DNA from: Atrina japonica
Lineage: Eukaryota; Mollusca; Bivalvia; Pterioida; Pinnidae
Reading direction: 5' to 3'
Assembly: GCA_030159075.1 (NCBI GenBank)
Contig: BROG01000028.1
Coordinates: 721,501-785,500, forward strand
DNA length: 64,000 nt
The translations under genes and the position numbers were made by a program. Positions 11,020 to 23,648 of this stretch are shown here, one piece after another. The stretch's first letter is position 1. Every line of letters begins with the position of its first letter. Under the pieces are notes generated by a model that saw only the letters and a list, made by a program, of their open reading frames with translations, had not been told where the DNA came from and made no database searches.

Positions 11020-13150
11020 ATAAGTTATTAGTAAAAAAAGCAGAAAAAAAAAATTAAAATTATTTTTTATAAACATAGTTTATGCCCCAGTAAATTATTA
11101 ATTCTTTGAATTATAGAACTCCTGCAGAATTAGATACAGATTTAAAATCGTCCTTCCTCGAGGACTTAACCATTTCAACCCAACAGGCCACAAAAGACTG
11201 GTCGTGAACAATAGAAAAAAACATTCAGATAGTCAGGGTCAAAGATACATCCTAAGCAATAGACCTTTTTCTAGTTGTCATATTCCGTTCAATTTTGTCG
11301 AATAGTTTGTACTCAGATTGCGTGAGGTCAACGGAAATGTGACCTTGGTAATTTCCGGTTTCGTAGTGCCTACATTGGCGACAGCCAATGATATCCTATT
11401 TCAGGTCATTTGAGTGGGGAAAAGGTAAACGAAATGTTCAGTCTTGTAGAGTTGACTCCTTTCACTGTACTTAATACATATTTCTGTTCTCCTATGCGAT
11501 AAACTCATTAACCGGATGTTATGTAGGACACATTTTTCGTTGAAGGTGCATGATATCATTACGAACCGTGTCGGAACGGTACAATTCAGAAAAGGTGTAT
11601 TATCATAGGTACAAGGTAATATAAAGTAGATCCACCATAGGTTAACCTTACAGTCCGACGTTATAGGAAATGAAATACACGTTTCAACTATTTGTGAATA
11701 CGTAGTATTTATACTTTTAGATCAAAGAGGAATAACTCCGAAAATCGAAATTGTAAACTATATCTGTCTTGAAAAAAAGCAATTACAAATTCAGTATAAT
11801 GGATTGTATATACATTTTACTTGCAAATGCATTATTTCAAGGGCTAATGTTCGATTTACAAACAGGAAACAGTTCAAACCTTTAAAGGCATTAAGTGACG
11901 GATCCGTAGCCAGTTCGAGCCCAAGTATCATAACTAAATGAATGACAACACACGGTAGAGATGTACGTTTGTTGAACCTTACCTACAGCTGAAAATGAAA
12001 ATAATTAAACATTTATGGTAAGATGAAATTAAAAATATCAATTTCTTTTCTGTTCTAAACACTCAGGCCCAAGTTTCAACGTTAGGTATTTCATGATACA
12101 TGCATTAACCTTTCATCCAAGTTTTCGAAAAGTGATGTGGTAAATTGATGCGTACGCTATTTTGCTTTGCTTTCTAGTATTGTTGAAAGAGGTGGAATAA
12201 TAAAATGTTAAATTTACTTTCATTAAATGAACAGTGTGCTGTTAATTCAATTGACTATTGATACACATGTACATTGCATTTAAAGAAATATTCAATCTCA
12301 GCGAATTATTTTCCTATCTCAGTTTGTTCAGATATGGCGTATTTCGCACAGGCTTATATGTGATATATTATAATTATGTGATTTGATATAGTTACGATAA
12401 CATTTTAATGAAATTGCGATAAAGACTCATTGACCAGAAATTACCCGAAAGCAAAGCAAACAATCGTACGCAACAATTTGATATATAGCACTAAAATTGT
12501 CACAAAGTGAATTACGACTAAAACGGGTTAGGGAAAACTGATAAAATAAAAACTGAATATGAATAAAAATTTACATCATACTTTTGTCGAATACACAGAT
12601 GGACGGACTAATTGAATCAACGACCAAAATTCAAGCACACTGCTCAGGTTTCAGTTAGTACTGGGAATACAATACGATATAGTTTTGTCACTTATCTGTT
12701 CATACATGTATTAGCGGTTGATCCATAGCATTCATTAACACCCTCTGTCTTATCAGATGCATTAAACAAGGTTAGCTAAGCAGCTTATAATCCTTAATGG
12801 TTTTGCTTTTGTAATTTTTGCTGTTTTTATTTAGATAGTTTTATCCAGATAAATTACATAAAAACAGTGTAAAAAGGCAAAATCAATGTTGTCAATGTAA
12901 ATGGTAAATAATAAATATATTTTGTTGTTTCTTTTTCACAACCATTTTTTCAGTCGTATAACTGGTTAACAGTCTTTGAGCAATTTGAAATTTTAGGCAT
13001 TTTTACATAACACTTTATACACTTTTCTATATGACAGTCGAGGTGCCGCATCTCGCTTATAATAATGGCATCTCATATTTCAGGTCAGCACGAGTTTCAA
13101 CTCCACTTGAACCAAAAGTAATTGTGTTGTTATGTGAGGAAGTTGTTTCG
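11020..13150. other. Longest low-repeat stretch, no gene recognised
   Basis: About 2 kb with few recognisable repeats. A B-box-like 'agttcgagccc' lies near 11912. I found no open frame resembling a protein. It could hold regulatory or UTR sequence of a gene outside the window. Confidence 0.35.
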
Positions 13151-13159
13151 TAGAAATTA

Positions 13160-13345
13160 AGGTGTATGTGTGTGTTTGTATATGTGTGTGTGTGTATGTC
13201 TGTGTGTGAGAGAGAGAGAGAGAAAGACATACAGACAGAATGGGTGTGGGTATATGTGTGTATGGTGTTTGTGTATTTATGGATGCCTGTGTGTATGCGT
13301 GTGTTAGTATGTGTGGGTATTGTGTGCATCTCTGCGTGTATTCTG
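13160..13345. repeat. Degenerate TG-rich tract with a GA core
   Basis: Interrupted (TG)n around (GA) at 13208-13222. Open frames here are low-complexity artefacts. Confidence 0.85.
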
Positions 13346-13429
13346 TGGACTTGTACAAAGCTTTGTAAGTTAATCAATACCGAATATCGTTATTTCTATA
13401 TGATACAAGAATACGAACGGAAATAATGA

Positions 13430-13920
13430 TATAAAATTGTTGTTTGAATTAGATATACTGTTCAACCAATATTTTTCATTTCTTGTAGAGAAATGCTGTG
13501 TAACAAAACTTGGTCAACATTATTAGTACTAGACAAAAGTGCAACAAGATAACATTGGGGAGATGAAGCCATAAACCTTAAATAACTAAAAGACATCTAA
13601 GATATATACATATCGATTACTGTCTCCACATACATATAAATTTTGTTCTTTAACACAACTGATATTGATTATTTCTATGTATTATTCTAATTCACTGCTG
13701 TCAATTCAGATATTGGTAAATGCATTTCGTTCATTGGCAGTTAAAGAGTTTTACTTGTAGTGACAAAAGTTGGATGCATGAAAATAGATAAAATTTGAAG
13801 TAGTAAAGTCTCAAACAAACCAATAATTACGGTGATGCTCTGTTTTTGTAGTTCATCAAAGCAGAGTCGAGAGAACTTCTGTTCATGCAATGTTAATGGC
13901 TTTAATTCTTCAAAGAAGTA
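13430..13920. other. No recognisable gene
   Basis: AT-rich. The string 'actgctgtcaattca' near 13696 also occurs near 44536, so part is a dispersed repeat. Confidence 0.35.
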
Positions 13921-13924
13921 ATAT

Positions 13925-14078
13925 TTTCTCTTTCTTTCAGTACTGGAATGATATCACTTTCAGTTCTTTTAAACTCGAGATTTCAGCTCAACTGTTAATG
14001 TGAGAAGGCATCGTCTTGAGCATATATTTTGATTCCTTTCCTCGAAACTATAACTTTGGTACTATGTTTATAAAATTT
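13925..14078 (+). mobile_element. Hammerhead repeat with a destroyed core
   Basis: Plus-sense copy. Stem I halves GCTCAA (13986-13991) and TTGAGC (14016-14021) and the CGTC before the cleavage site survive, but the CTGATGA core and GAAA are gone. It is followed by the family 3' end 'actttggtactatgtttata'. Confidence 0.6.
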
Positions 14079-14140
14079 CAGAGCTGATTCGACAAAATGT
14101 TGCGCATGCGTTTTAAAGTCCGTTTATTATAATTATCATT

Positions 14141-14164
14141 ATTGTTATTATTATTATTATTATT

Positions 14165-14209
<45 letters not shown>

Positions 14210-14232
14210 GCTGCTGCTGCTGTTGTTGTTAT
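14141..14232. repeat. (ATT)n/(GTT)n/(GCT)n trinucleotide tract
   Basis: Compound trinucleotide repeat. The poly-Asn frame on the minus strand is an artefact. Confidence 0.95.
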
Positions 14233-14539
14233 TAATGTATGCATTAATATTTGTAAAGTAGATGAATTCATTGTCAAACAATAAAGCAAGTCTGGGAAAC
14301 GTCAGGTATATTTAGTTTAATTAAGTTTAATCATCCATTCTTGTCACATGATCGTAATAAAGAAGATTTTATAGTAACTGCAACTTTCAATACTGCATAC
14401 AAATGAAACAAAATGTAAGCAAGACATGAAATGTTTCAACTGTTATTTGATACTGTAATCATCAACTTTTGCAGCTACTAACGAAATTCAAAAAGATTTG
14501 TATTTCTTTGAAAATCAAAACACACAAACACACAAAATA

Positions 14540-14700
<161 letters not shown>

Positions 14701-14739
14701 AAATATTTATATATTTGCTTATTTAAAAAATATATAAAT

Positions 14740-15215
14740 ATATCCCAGGACAGCGTACGTTATTCTCCCATAGTATGCATGTGTTTGAAAACCGTTCTCG
14801 ATAGAAAGTGAACAAAATAAATATTCTTTTGTTACTAGCGTAGAGTCCATTAACAACATGTATTTGAATATTTACTAATGTAAATATCCACATTGTATTC
14901 ATTCTATGTAATAGGTTTTTGACTCTTATATCCCCACATGAATTCATTCTTATTATCTGGAATAACACTGCCATATCACTGACATCTTGATATTAATTCT
15001 GTTTTGTTGAATGTCCAATGTGTACTGTAATTTTTTATTTATGCTTACGTGGGATATTTGCTAAAGTAATCATTAGAAATATTGTTTTTTGGTATGGCAT
15101 TTCGAGTATCTCGGATTACAAAATATCAACAGTAAAAGACAGATATAATTCATTTATATGAATGTATGCTTATGTAAAAAAAACAATGTATTTCAATATC
15201 ATGTGTTTTGTCAGT
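14740..15215. other. No recognisable gene
   Basis: AT-rich, no coding or repeat signal that I can name. Confidence 0.35.
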
Positions 15216-15221
15216 AAATTC

Positions 15222-15355
15222 GAATATATTGAAGTCGAAGGGGAATGAATTTTCTGTCAAATAAACAGAGTTTTCAAAATAACCGGATTATATCTGGAAT
15301 AAAGAAATTTGGCCGGGGAATCATTATCATTTCAAATAAAAAGGATTTCAATATA
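15222..15355 (+). repeat. Dispersed repeat shared with 18677-18815
   Basis: The two copies share 'gggaatgaatttt', 'tcaaataaa', 'gttttcaaaataa' and 'atttcaaata' in the same order. Probably a decayed MITE. Confidence 0.5.
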
Positions 15356-15478
15356 AAAAATCTCAGACACCAAAGTATAAATCAATAGAATGTCAAGGAC
15401 ATAGATACAAATCCGGTAAAAATGGACAAACACGGACCTCTGGAAACCAAGAGGTGTGATCAGGTGCCATGTAACAGG
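15345..15478 (-). mobile_element. Short Penelope-like 3'-tail copy
   Basis: Fixed 3' end next to 'atataaaaaatctcag'. 5'-truncated just beyond the hairpin, at 'gatcaggtgccatg'. Confidence 0.75.
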
Positions 15479-15479
15479 G

Positions 15480-16310
15480 TTTAATGTAATTGATTTCCAC
15501 TGACTGTATGTATAATTAATGAAAAATAATGAAAATTTTAATAAATGAAAACAAGAAACATTGTTACACTAATTTATTTTTTCAAAATGTTGATAACCAA
15601 TGCCTATCCTTTGCTACACAGACAGTAATTCACATGCGTTCTTTATCCGACGGGTTTCGAATTACATGGAAAGGATAGTGCTTACTACTTAGTGCATACT
15701 AACTACTTAGTGCATACTTACTACTTAGTGCAAACTTACTACTTAGTGCATACGTACTACATGTTCATAAAATTTTAACAGAGCATATGGCACTGTAATT
15801 ATAATATTCAAATAAAATTTCAAACCACGTTAATTGTGCGAGTGATTTTCTGTTCAACACAAGGTGTACTAATTGATAGAACACTATCACAAACAACTAC
15901 TGCCACATGAGTAGCCGAAATGATGTAAATCAAATAAATAATAAAATACAGAATGAAGGACAAAACGAATCAATTTGATATGATATCTGGATGTGTTCTC
16001 GAATCTGCCATAGATGTACGGGAACTGATGATTCTTTTGTCGCCTGGGGGAGGTGCAATCTCCGTGAGCTACGTGTTTTGCCATGGTTACATTTGTATGT
16101 GTTGTTATAATTAATTTCATTATCTTTGATTTGCCGCATTATCTTTGTAGATCTGTAGTAGAATATTAGTTTTTGTGGCAGCGTGTAAGGAGATGATATA
16201 CATGTATTGCAATACCTACATTACTTTAGAGTATTACAAGAAATATTTTAGAGAGTACTCAAGCACCAAGCATTGGATGTACAATACGGAAATATCAACC
16301 AATAAATAGA
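15480..16310. other. No gene; one short tandem repeat
   Basis: At 15677-15756 there are four units of ~18 bp built on 'tacttactacttagtgca'. The rest is AT-rich, and its small frames lack homology I recognise. Confidence 0.45.
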
Positions 16311-16324
16311 CATTGTATATGGCA

Positions 16325-16710
16325 CGCAAAAATCACATCAATGTGTTAAACCTAGATTTTGACCGTTTACCCTTGCTTTTCTCTAGATAAACCTCATTTA
16401 TCTCGCTAACTAAAATAAACTGAAAAAAACTAGGATTAACTGCTCCAAAATCACTAAAATGAGTGAAAAATAATAGTTTTTTCGAGATAAAAACCCAGTT
16501 TAATCGCATGTATCAGTGTTATTGTGATTTCGACTTAAGTTGTTCTCTCTAAATGTCATTTTTCTGTAGTTGAATTAAACTGCGACGCCAAAAGCATAAC
16601 CTAGCATTTCTTGAAGCTAGCATTGACTGGAGAAAAACTAGGATTAACTGATAAAAATGGTCGGTACGAGAAAAACTAGGTTTATCTGATTAATATTATT
16701 TAGGTTTACC
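16325..16710. mobile_element. Foldback repeat, second copy of the 'aaacctag' family
   Basis: Left 'gttaaacctagattttgacc' and right 'agaaaaactaggtttatctg' are inverted, with intermediate direct and inverted copies. Same family as 6845-7115. Confidence 0.55.
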
Positions 16711-16729
16711 ATTAATATATCATAAATAG

Positions 16730-17315
16730 ATGGCGGCCTTTCTGAAGATTGTACATCTTAATATCAGATTATTTTTATACAGATAAAATAGATAAATAAA
16801 AATAATAATAATAATAATAACATCAATGACGCATTTAAACGGCGTTTTCAAAACTTTTAACATTCAAACAAATGCGAATTTACATCACAATTGGACAATA
16901 AAACGGACAAATTATGTGACAAGCTGATTAATAACTACAAAAAGTTTATCGGTGCGAAAATGACGTGTAATTTCGCCCTCGTTTTTTTTTTCAAATAACT
17001 ATAAGGTCATTTTATATATTAGTTTCCCTAGCTAATTACTCTAGATTATAAATGTATCGCTTGGCACATGGCAATTTTAACTTTAATATTTGGATATCGA
17101 GTTAAAATGACTACCTGTCCATCATATTAATGAAACATTGAGTTGCAAACAGTCTGATATATCTTATAACACCGAACAGTCGTTTATTCAACCGTACTTT
17201 TTTCCAAAAGAAATGTTTAATATTATCGAAGAAAATGAGAAATGTTATATCATATGCCCTTAATTACAACAAAAAATACAAAAATATGATGGTAACAATT
17301 TAGAATTATATTCGT
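16730..17315. other. No gene; (AAT)n tract
   Basis: Short (AAT)n at 16798-16820. AT-rich. Could contain decayed upstream sequence of the LINE relic. Confidence 0.35.
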
Positions 17316-17321
17316 TATATA

Positions 17322-17750
17322 TTATTCACTAACTCTTTATTGCATACAGTTTGTCGAATAAGGGACTTAAACTGTTGTCTATGTAAAACACAACATGATA
17401 ACATTGTACATTTACCATTGGGATGTGAAGAACCGCAAAGTTTGCTTAAAATGTTTAAGAATCTTACTGACTTAATGACTTCAAAAATTTACTTACCTCT
17501 CAGTCAGAGAAATTTCATTTTAGGGATAGATGAAGAATCTAGAAAAACTATTATTGTAAATTTCATATTTCTTTTAATTAAATACTATATCTATAGGACT
17601 AGATGTTACAATGAAACACTGTTTGTCATTGCTTTGATGAAGTTAACTAATCCACATTTTCAAATTATGAAATTTATAGAGGCTTATATCGATTTCATCA
17701 TTGAGGATGATTGGAGAGTATGGTTTGATTTCTTTGGCCTGAACACCTAA
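17322..17750 (+). pseudogene. LINE-type retrotransposon ORF2 C-terminal relic
   Basis: An open frame of about 140 residues matches the C-terminal region of non-LTR retrotransposon polyproteins. It has a zinc-knuckle-like start (CCLCKTQHDNIVHL), a hydrophobic helix typical of this region (FLLIKYYIYRTRC) and an acidic/aromatic end (DDWRVWFDFFGLNT) before a stop. Upstream bases (from about 17322) continue the frame as FTNSLLH. Neither the RT domain nor the endonuclease is found upstream, so this is a 5'-truncated insertion. The frame is undamaged, suggesting recent arrival. I cannot assign the clade. Confidence 0.6.
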
Positions 17751-17759
17751 CTGTTAGCT

Positions 17760-18360
17760 GATTTTAAATAGATTGATATTTTCTGCTTTTGTAATTGTGT
17801 TTATACATTAATTGAGAGTATCAATATGTTTCAATATGTTTATGTTTATCTTTATATTTATAACTGTTGGAATCCAATGCTGTATTTACTCATTGATACC
17901 AATATTTTAGAAATGGAATACAAGTATATCTATCAATAACTACTGTGGGGAGTATTATTATATAGTTGATTAACTACATTTTCATCTCGGGTACTTATCA
18001 TTCATTCTCTCTTGAGATTTTCCATTTTATAGTATGCACGAACCACGCATGTCTGTGTTTCTGTTGAAATTTATCAATTCATGGCAGGCATGACGCGTGA
18101 AAAAAAACATAGCAAAGGTTAAGCTTTGTAATAAACTAAGTGTAGAGTGAAAAGGTTGTCTGTCGTAAATGAATAGTACGACGAATGCAATATCTTACGT
18201 GATAGATAGGACACAATCAAAGTTTGACCTATCGCCCAATGTCTAACACATGGGTCTCTATATGCTCTTTGTTTAAATTGTGACGTCATAATAAAACAAA
18301 TGTTTGACAGGCCATTTAATTGTGGCATCATAATGGAAAAAGTTTGCCAAAAGTTGCCGT
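17760..18360. other. No recognisable gene
   Basis: The LINE 3' UTR may extend into the first part. A 'tgacgtcataat' motif lies near 18280. Nothing else identified. Confidence 0.35.
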
Positions 18361-18372
18361 GTCAGGCATTTG

Positions 18373-18577
18373 GCGATAGGTCAATTGGCTGAGAACCGTT
18401 ACGTGCCAGGGGACCAAACTTTCGAGTCTCCATCTCATACTTTCCCCGTGAGAGCCCCGTTGTTGGGCGTGATACGGAACTCTCAAGAATATCAGACCAC
18501 ATCAGACGGCGTTTTCATCTTTCTGAAGCTGATACTGTTGTTGTTTAGTGTGACGTAAAATACTATTCAAAATCTAA
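18373..18577 (+). mobile_element. tRNA-derived SINE
   Basis: A-box-like 'ttggctgagaaccg', B-box-like 'tttcgagtctcc' and the family 3' end 'gtgtgacgtaaaatactattc'. Confidence 0.6.
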
Positions 18578-18676
18578 TGTTGTCGGAAAACAAGGTAATC
18601 TGCAAATTCAAGAGAAGTTTACTCAGCTGTTTCAACCTTATAAAAGTACTCACTTTCCAAATACTGTCGAGTACGG

Positions 18677-18960
18677 ATACATGGAAATCCAAGGGAAATG
18701 AATTTTTTCTCAAATAAAGAGGTTTTCAAAATAATCGGGCTACAATGATATTACAGAAATTCGGTCGGGGGAACAAAATCATTTCAAATAGAGCGGAATT
18801 TCAATGTAACAGGTTCAATATTAGTGGGTTTGACTGTGTTACATGTCTATTATTGCCTAAAGACCAAAAGTTGTTAGTCTCCTAATATGTTCTTAATAAG
18901 TACAGAACCTCATTTAAAAGACTACTCCACCAATCAGACCACTCAGATTCAGTCGATTAG
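18677..18960 (+). repeat. Decayed MITE-type repeats
   Basis: Second copy of the 15222-15355 repeat, followed by 'cagaacctcattt' and 'cagaccactcag' strings reminiscent of the pogo-like MITEs at 34655 and 35957. Confidence 0.4.
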
Positions 18961-19197
18961 ATATTCTTAATAGTGAGTTTCCCCTGATATTATAATATTT
19001 GTTCCCCGTAGATCAAAAGCTGTATGTTAAATGCGAAAACGAGATACTGCAAACGTGGATATGTTCGCGTGTTTTTAATTGCGCAGTTTTCTTTTGCAAA
19101 CCATTCGCGTGGTTATTTTACAAGATTTCAGCAACGTACTGTAAGCGGTCCTGTATTAAACGGTATTTTTTTATCATAATTGTGGGACTGGTAAGCC

Positions 19198-19247
19198 AGG
19201 GGTAATTTACACGAAACTCTTCGTCGCGGTTTTAGTGTAAATTACCC
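19198..19247. repeat. Hairpin with 14-bp perfect arms
   Basis: 'ggggtaatttacac' and its inverse, separated by about 22 bp. Followed by 'cgcgaaaatttctacg' and 'tttacagtaa', an end shared with the 52530-52702 repeat. Confidence 0.7.
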
Positions 19248-19279
19248 CACGCGAAAATTTCTACGTTTACAGTAATATT

Positions 19280-20300
19280 TATCAAAAAGTTTTATATATA
19301 TATATCCAAGAAACAAAATTTATTGTCAAAATTATTTTATTTTTTATTTAAATTCTGTTGAATGTTTTACTAACTGTAAAATAAAAAACGTACACCGTCA
19401 AATATCTGAAATATGTAATGTTGTAAACGTAAACGTTTAGATATCTTAAGAATATAACTTAAATCTAATTAAAAAGGCAAAAACAGATCATACAATTTCA
19501 AATTTTTGATACAATTTAAAAGCCATCACTCTTCGTTATATAAAGTAGGGGAAATTGACACTTATCAAGAGTAACATTTAGCAGAGTATGAAATAGCAAA
19601 ACAGCGCACCAGACTTTAACTGCATTTTTTATTGATTCAAATCACTACAGTTGTTTATGATCATAGAACTAAGCATCATAATTACTTGTTATTCTGTCGT
19701 TATTTTACGCCTCATTTATGTCTGTAAAAAGATATTATTTTTACAGCAAATTAACAAAATAAAAGGAAGAGTCATTTCCGAATATTGGAAACTAACAGTG
19801 GATTGATTTACTATTTAGTCGTATGGTAGAGCATTTGTTTGATATTAGATACAGCACTGGCCAACATTTTAAAGATACGAAGTGGCCAATCGTATCGTGA
19901 TAACACGCAAACTAACGGTAACATAGGAAATGCTACGTAACAAACGGAAGGTCTTCCAAGTACGCATGCACATAATACCATTAACACCAATTGTATACAT
20001 TTCCGAAAGCATGCGTGTCCTAGAAGTATCTGACGGCCTTTTAATTTAACACTATAAGTGAATCAGTTTTTTATCCCAGGAAATGACGTGCATGAAATGA
20101 CATTTACCTGAGTGAAAATTTTCTTTGATCACAAATTGATATCGAATTTTTCTGTCTATTTACATGATCTGAATTTTGGATAGGACAATTCTTAACAAGT
20201 TCTGCCTTCGATTTTTAAATTAAGTCGTATGGTTCCTTGTTACACGAAGTTTACCGTGAGATCAGACTATTGTGGATTGTACTGCAACATAATAAGATAT
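19280..20300. other. No recognisable gene
   Basis: AT-rich. No feature identified. Confidence 0.35.
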
Positions 20301-20305
20301 GACAT

Positions 20306-20308
<3 letters not shown>

Positions 20309-20352
<44 letters not shown>

Positions 20353-20362
20353 TAATAATAAC

Positions 20363-20399
<37 letters not shown>

Positions 20400-20421
20400 T
20401 AATAATAATAATAATACTAAA

Positions 20422-20457
<36 letters not shown>

Positions 20458-20458
20458 A

Positions 20459-20507
<49 letters not shown>

Positions 20508-20545
20508 TAATAGTAATAATAATAATAATAATAGTAATAGTAATG
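20309..20545. repeat. (AAT)n microsatellite, ~235 bp
   Basis: Long interrupted AAT run ending in a GGT/GAT cluster. The poly-Leu and poly-Tyr frames are artefacts. Confidence 0.98.
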
Positions 20546-20689
20546 CTGGTGGTGGTGGTGATGATGTCATGTCGGCAATTAACATATCCTCAAATTAGTC
20601 AAAAGCGGATTTAGGAATAGATATAGGTCTATTATTTCGCCTTAATTGATACTACATTAACCTTTTGAAAGATATACTATTATTCATAT

Positions 20690-20760
20690 TAAATTCGACA
20701 TTAACTGATGAAGTCCCTTTGACAGAAACGTTACTTTTAAGCATTTATGTTTACCCGATT
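20690..20760 (+). ncRNA. Diverged hammerhead-like core
   Basis: CTGATGA (20705-20711), then stem II GTC/GAC with loop CCTTT, then GAAACG. Stem I is reduced to TTAA/TTAA. A second-branch relative of the hammerhead repeats, probably inactive. Confidence 0.4.
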
Positions 20761-20769
20761 TTAGTAAAA

Positions 20770-22130
20770 CTAAAATTTTGACATTGTTTATCATATCTAT
20801 CCCATTGTTCCCTCACGATCATTCAATTAATATTACAATAATATCGTATAATTAACAACAACTGAGGACGTAAGTCTGCAAATGTACTCAGGCTCATCTT
20901 TATTTTATCATATTTTTATTAAGTTGTTTATAAAACATCTTCTTATTCACATTGGAATCACATTTATTATTTTCTCATAAAAAGTAAATATTTTGTTAAT
21001 GGTTATCCAGATTTGAATCTGTACTCAAACTGTTTTCGATATATCTGAAAGTTTTTCAAATTAGCAAGAATGAAGATCATTATTTAAATGTTTCTATAAT
21101 CTATAAAAAGGTCTAGTTGCAGAAAAAATTCTTACTTTTTATTTTAAAATCATTAAACTATAGTAGAGCGTGAATAATAAGCAAACAAGGTGGATTCGGA
21201 TCCAGAAACTTAAAAATTTTCAGAATATCTAATTTAAATACTTTTTGTGATCTAAGATGTTTTTTATTTACTTTAACGATTTTTTAGGATTATTTCACTC
21301 CACGAGTCCCACTTGTACAATCATGTATATTTTCAATAAACAACTACATAGATTAAATCTACATTGTCTACAGAACTCATGCAGAAACTTGAGTTGTTTA
21401 ATCTTTCCAATCTGAGACCGAATGGGAAAAGCAATATTGAACGACAAATAACAGTGACAACAGCAACGCGAATAAGAATTTCGGTCAAATATCCCAAAAC
21501 AAAATAATTTCATATACGATCACAATTGATTTGTGTCTCTTTGCTATTATTGTTGTTATTTTGATGTTTTTGATGATCATCATCATCATCATCATTATCG
21601 TCATCATGATGATGATAGTGTTTAATGTTTGTAATGAGGGTGTCTCAGACAGATTTTACAATATAACCCTTAAAAAGAAAAAACAGGAAGCCATTAAAAT
21701 TTATGATTCTTGAATGGTATTTAAACCAATAAACATGGTCATATACATACTTTATATCGGCAAAACATGTTGTCTCGAAGTTGATAACATGGACGGTAAC
21801 TTGGGCTCTTTGATATCATGCTGAGTGAAGTAATATATAATATAACATTATTTCAACGTATGAACGTTAATTATCGAATTATTAAGACATCTCGGAAGGA
21901 AACAAATCATGTTGATTAAATGTTTTTCCAAATCATTGGAGATAATTTGTCATGGAATCTCGTTATTCTGGACAATTACTTCCACTGATATCACAGAACA
22001 CAAAAGATGTATACACTTTAGAAAATGAAAGATTATTCAAGTCTAGAACGATTTATATCGGTTGTCAATTTAAACAGTTTCCCCTAATGTTTTCAAAACG
22101 TATGTACTTTTGATATAAATTTCATTTAAC
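20770..22130. other. No recognisable gene
   Basis: AT-rich. A (CAT/ATG)n tract lies near 21575-21620. No coding evidence. Confidence 0.35.
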
Positions 22131-22134
22131 ATTT

Positions 22135-22260
22135 TATTTACGATACCTAAGTTTTAGTTTTACAAAAGAGGTAAAAATAATTACACAAGACGATCTTGTC
22201 TGCCAATAAGATTACTAGTTGAGCTTGAATTTGATAAGTAAGTATATGTAAGTTTCCGAA
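22135..22260 (-). mobile_element. Hammerhead-repeat fragment
   Basis: Blocks 'gacgatc', 'tagttgagcttgaattt' and 'gtttccgaa' in family order. The core is mutated. Confidence 0.45.
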
Positions 22261-22344
22261 GACATAAAAGCCACGGATATATATTTCATTTATATCGTTT
22301 CATACGAGAGCAGAATTCACTTTAATCACAGTGTTTGCTGTTAC

Positions 22345-22430
22345 CTTGAAACCGAGGTCTCTCCACCACTATTAAAGCTAACCGCCTCTGTATAAATGGA
22401 AATTGTTAAGTGTGGTATAAATTATGTATA
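22345..22430 (+). mobile_element. SINE 3' fragment
   Basis: 'ctccaccactattaaagct' and 'attgttaagtgtgg' match the 3' half of the tRNA-derived SINE. Confidence 0.5.
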
Positions 22431-22539
22431 AACATAATTTGTTTGATGAAAACAAACAAACAATATTTTTATGAACTTTTTAAATGTAAATTGTGTCCGT
22501 GAAGAAGTTTCCTAAGCAGAAATATTTAAAATGAAAAAA

Positions 22540-23128
22540 AATTTCAGATACCAAAGTATAAATCAATAGAATGTCCAGGACATAGATACAAATCCGGTAA
22601 AAATGGACAAACACGGACCTCTGGAAACCAAGAGGTGGGATCAGGTGCCATGGAGGAGTAATCATCCCCTGTCGACCGGTCACACCAGCCATGAGTCCAC
22701 AGTCAAGTCCAATGAAACAAGTCAGGAGTGTATCCTCGTCACAATTGGTACAGACATCTCAACAACCGCCAACGAAAAGGCAACTCAACATTTCACTTAG
22801 TGAAACAGAGTAGTCGCAAACAAGCCCATTATAACGACCGTAAAATTTGCGGAACGTTGACATTAAATGCTGTTTTCGATATCCCTGTGTCAATAATTTG
22901 TCAGTGAGTAGTTTACCTCTGTATATGAAATTTTCATATGTTGTACACGCCCTGGCATATCGGATCATTCGTGAAATATAAACTCCATATGCGGGTAACT
23001 GAGGGATATTACTACTTAAATGTGGAAAATTTACGATAGGAAATCCGAAATCGTCGCGTTTGTCGTATAGCTTAGTTGCTAATTTCCCGTCTGTGTTTAT
23101 ATTAAGTAAAATGTCTAAGTATATATGA
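22540..23128 (-). mobile_element. Penelope-like element: intact RT C-terminus plus 3' tail
   Basis: An open minus-strand frame covers the last ~120 RT residues without a stop: YLDILLN, LYDKRDDFGFPIVNF, LPAYGVYISRMIRYARAC, TFRKFYGRYNGLVCDY, ending LFVGGC and a stop at 22759. About 220 bp of 3' UTR and tail follow to the fixed end (complement of 22540). This is the youngest-looking C-terminus in the window, but the catalytic YxDD half is absent (5' truncation near 23128). Confidence 0.78.
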
Positions 23129-23149
23129 AGTTCACATGGATATTCGAAA

Positions 23150-23300
23150 CTACGTCCATTGGAATACGACAAATTAGAGCTCACGTTCCCAACAGGAAAA
23201 CCAATGGCCAATTCCGACTAGGATGGCACCAGGCGTCCGTAAGGAGTTAGTATTTCCTGTTAGTAAGCTACACCCGTCACTTAAAATGCGTCTTTTAGAA
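23150..23300 (+). repeat. Repeat family B fragment
   Basis: 'ccattggaatacgac', 'ggcgtccgtaaggagttag' and 'ctacacccgtcac' match family B. It is wedged between two Penelope-like copies of opposite sense. Confidence 0.5.
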
Positions 23301-23572
23301 ACTCGGGAATAATAATTTCGTTGTCGGTTGTTGAGACGTCTGTACCAATTGTGACGAGGATACACTCCTCACGTATTTCATTGGCCTTCAATGTGGACTA
23401 ACGGCGGGTGTGATCGGTCGACAAGGGATGATTACTCCTCCATGGCACCTGATCCCACCTCTTGGTTTCCAGAGGTCCGCGTTTGTCCATTTTTGCCGGA
23501 TTTGTATCTATGTCCTGGACATTCTATTGATTTATACTTTGGTATCTGAGATTTTTTATATTGTAATTAATA
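23300..23572 (+). mobile_element. Penelope-like 3' UTR and tail
   Basis: Plus-sense copy starting at 'gttgttgagacgtctgtacc' just after the RT stop position, through the hairpin 'cctcttggtttccagagg' to 'tttggtatctgag'. Confidence 0.75.
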
Positions 23573-23648
23573 TTTCCATCTGATATTTTGTTATACAGCG
23601 TTATCATAGATGTCTTCGAGTAACCCGGTATCCAGTCGTTATTTTCCG

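Noticed and set aside
20307..20585. Poly-Leu/poly-Tyr frame
   Set aside because: Direct product of the (AAT)n microsatellite.
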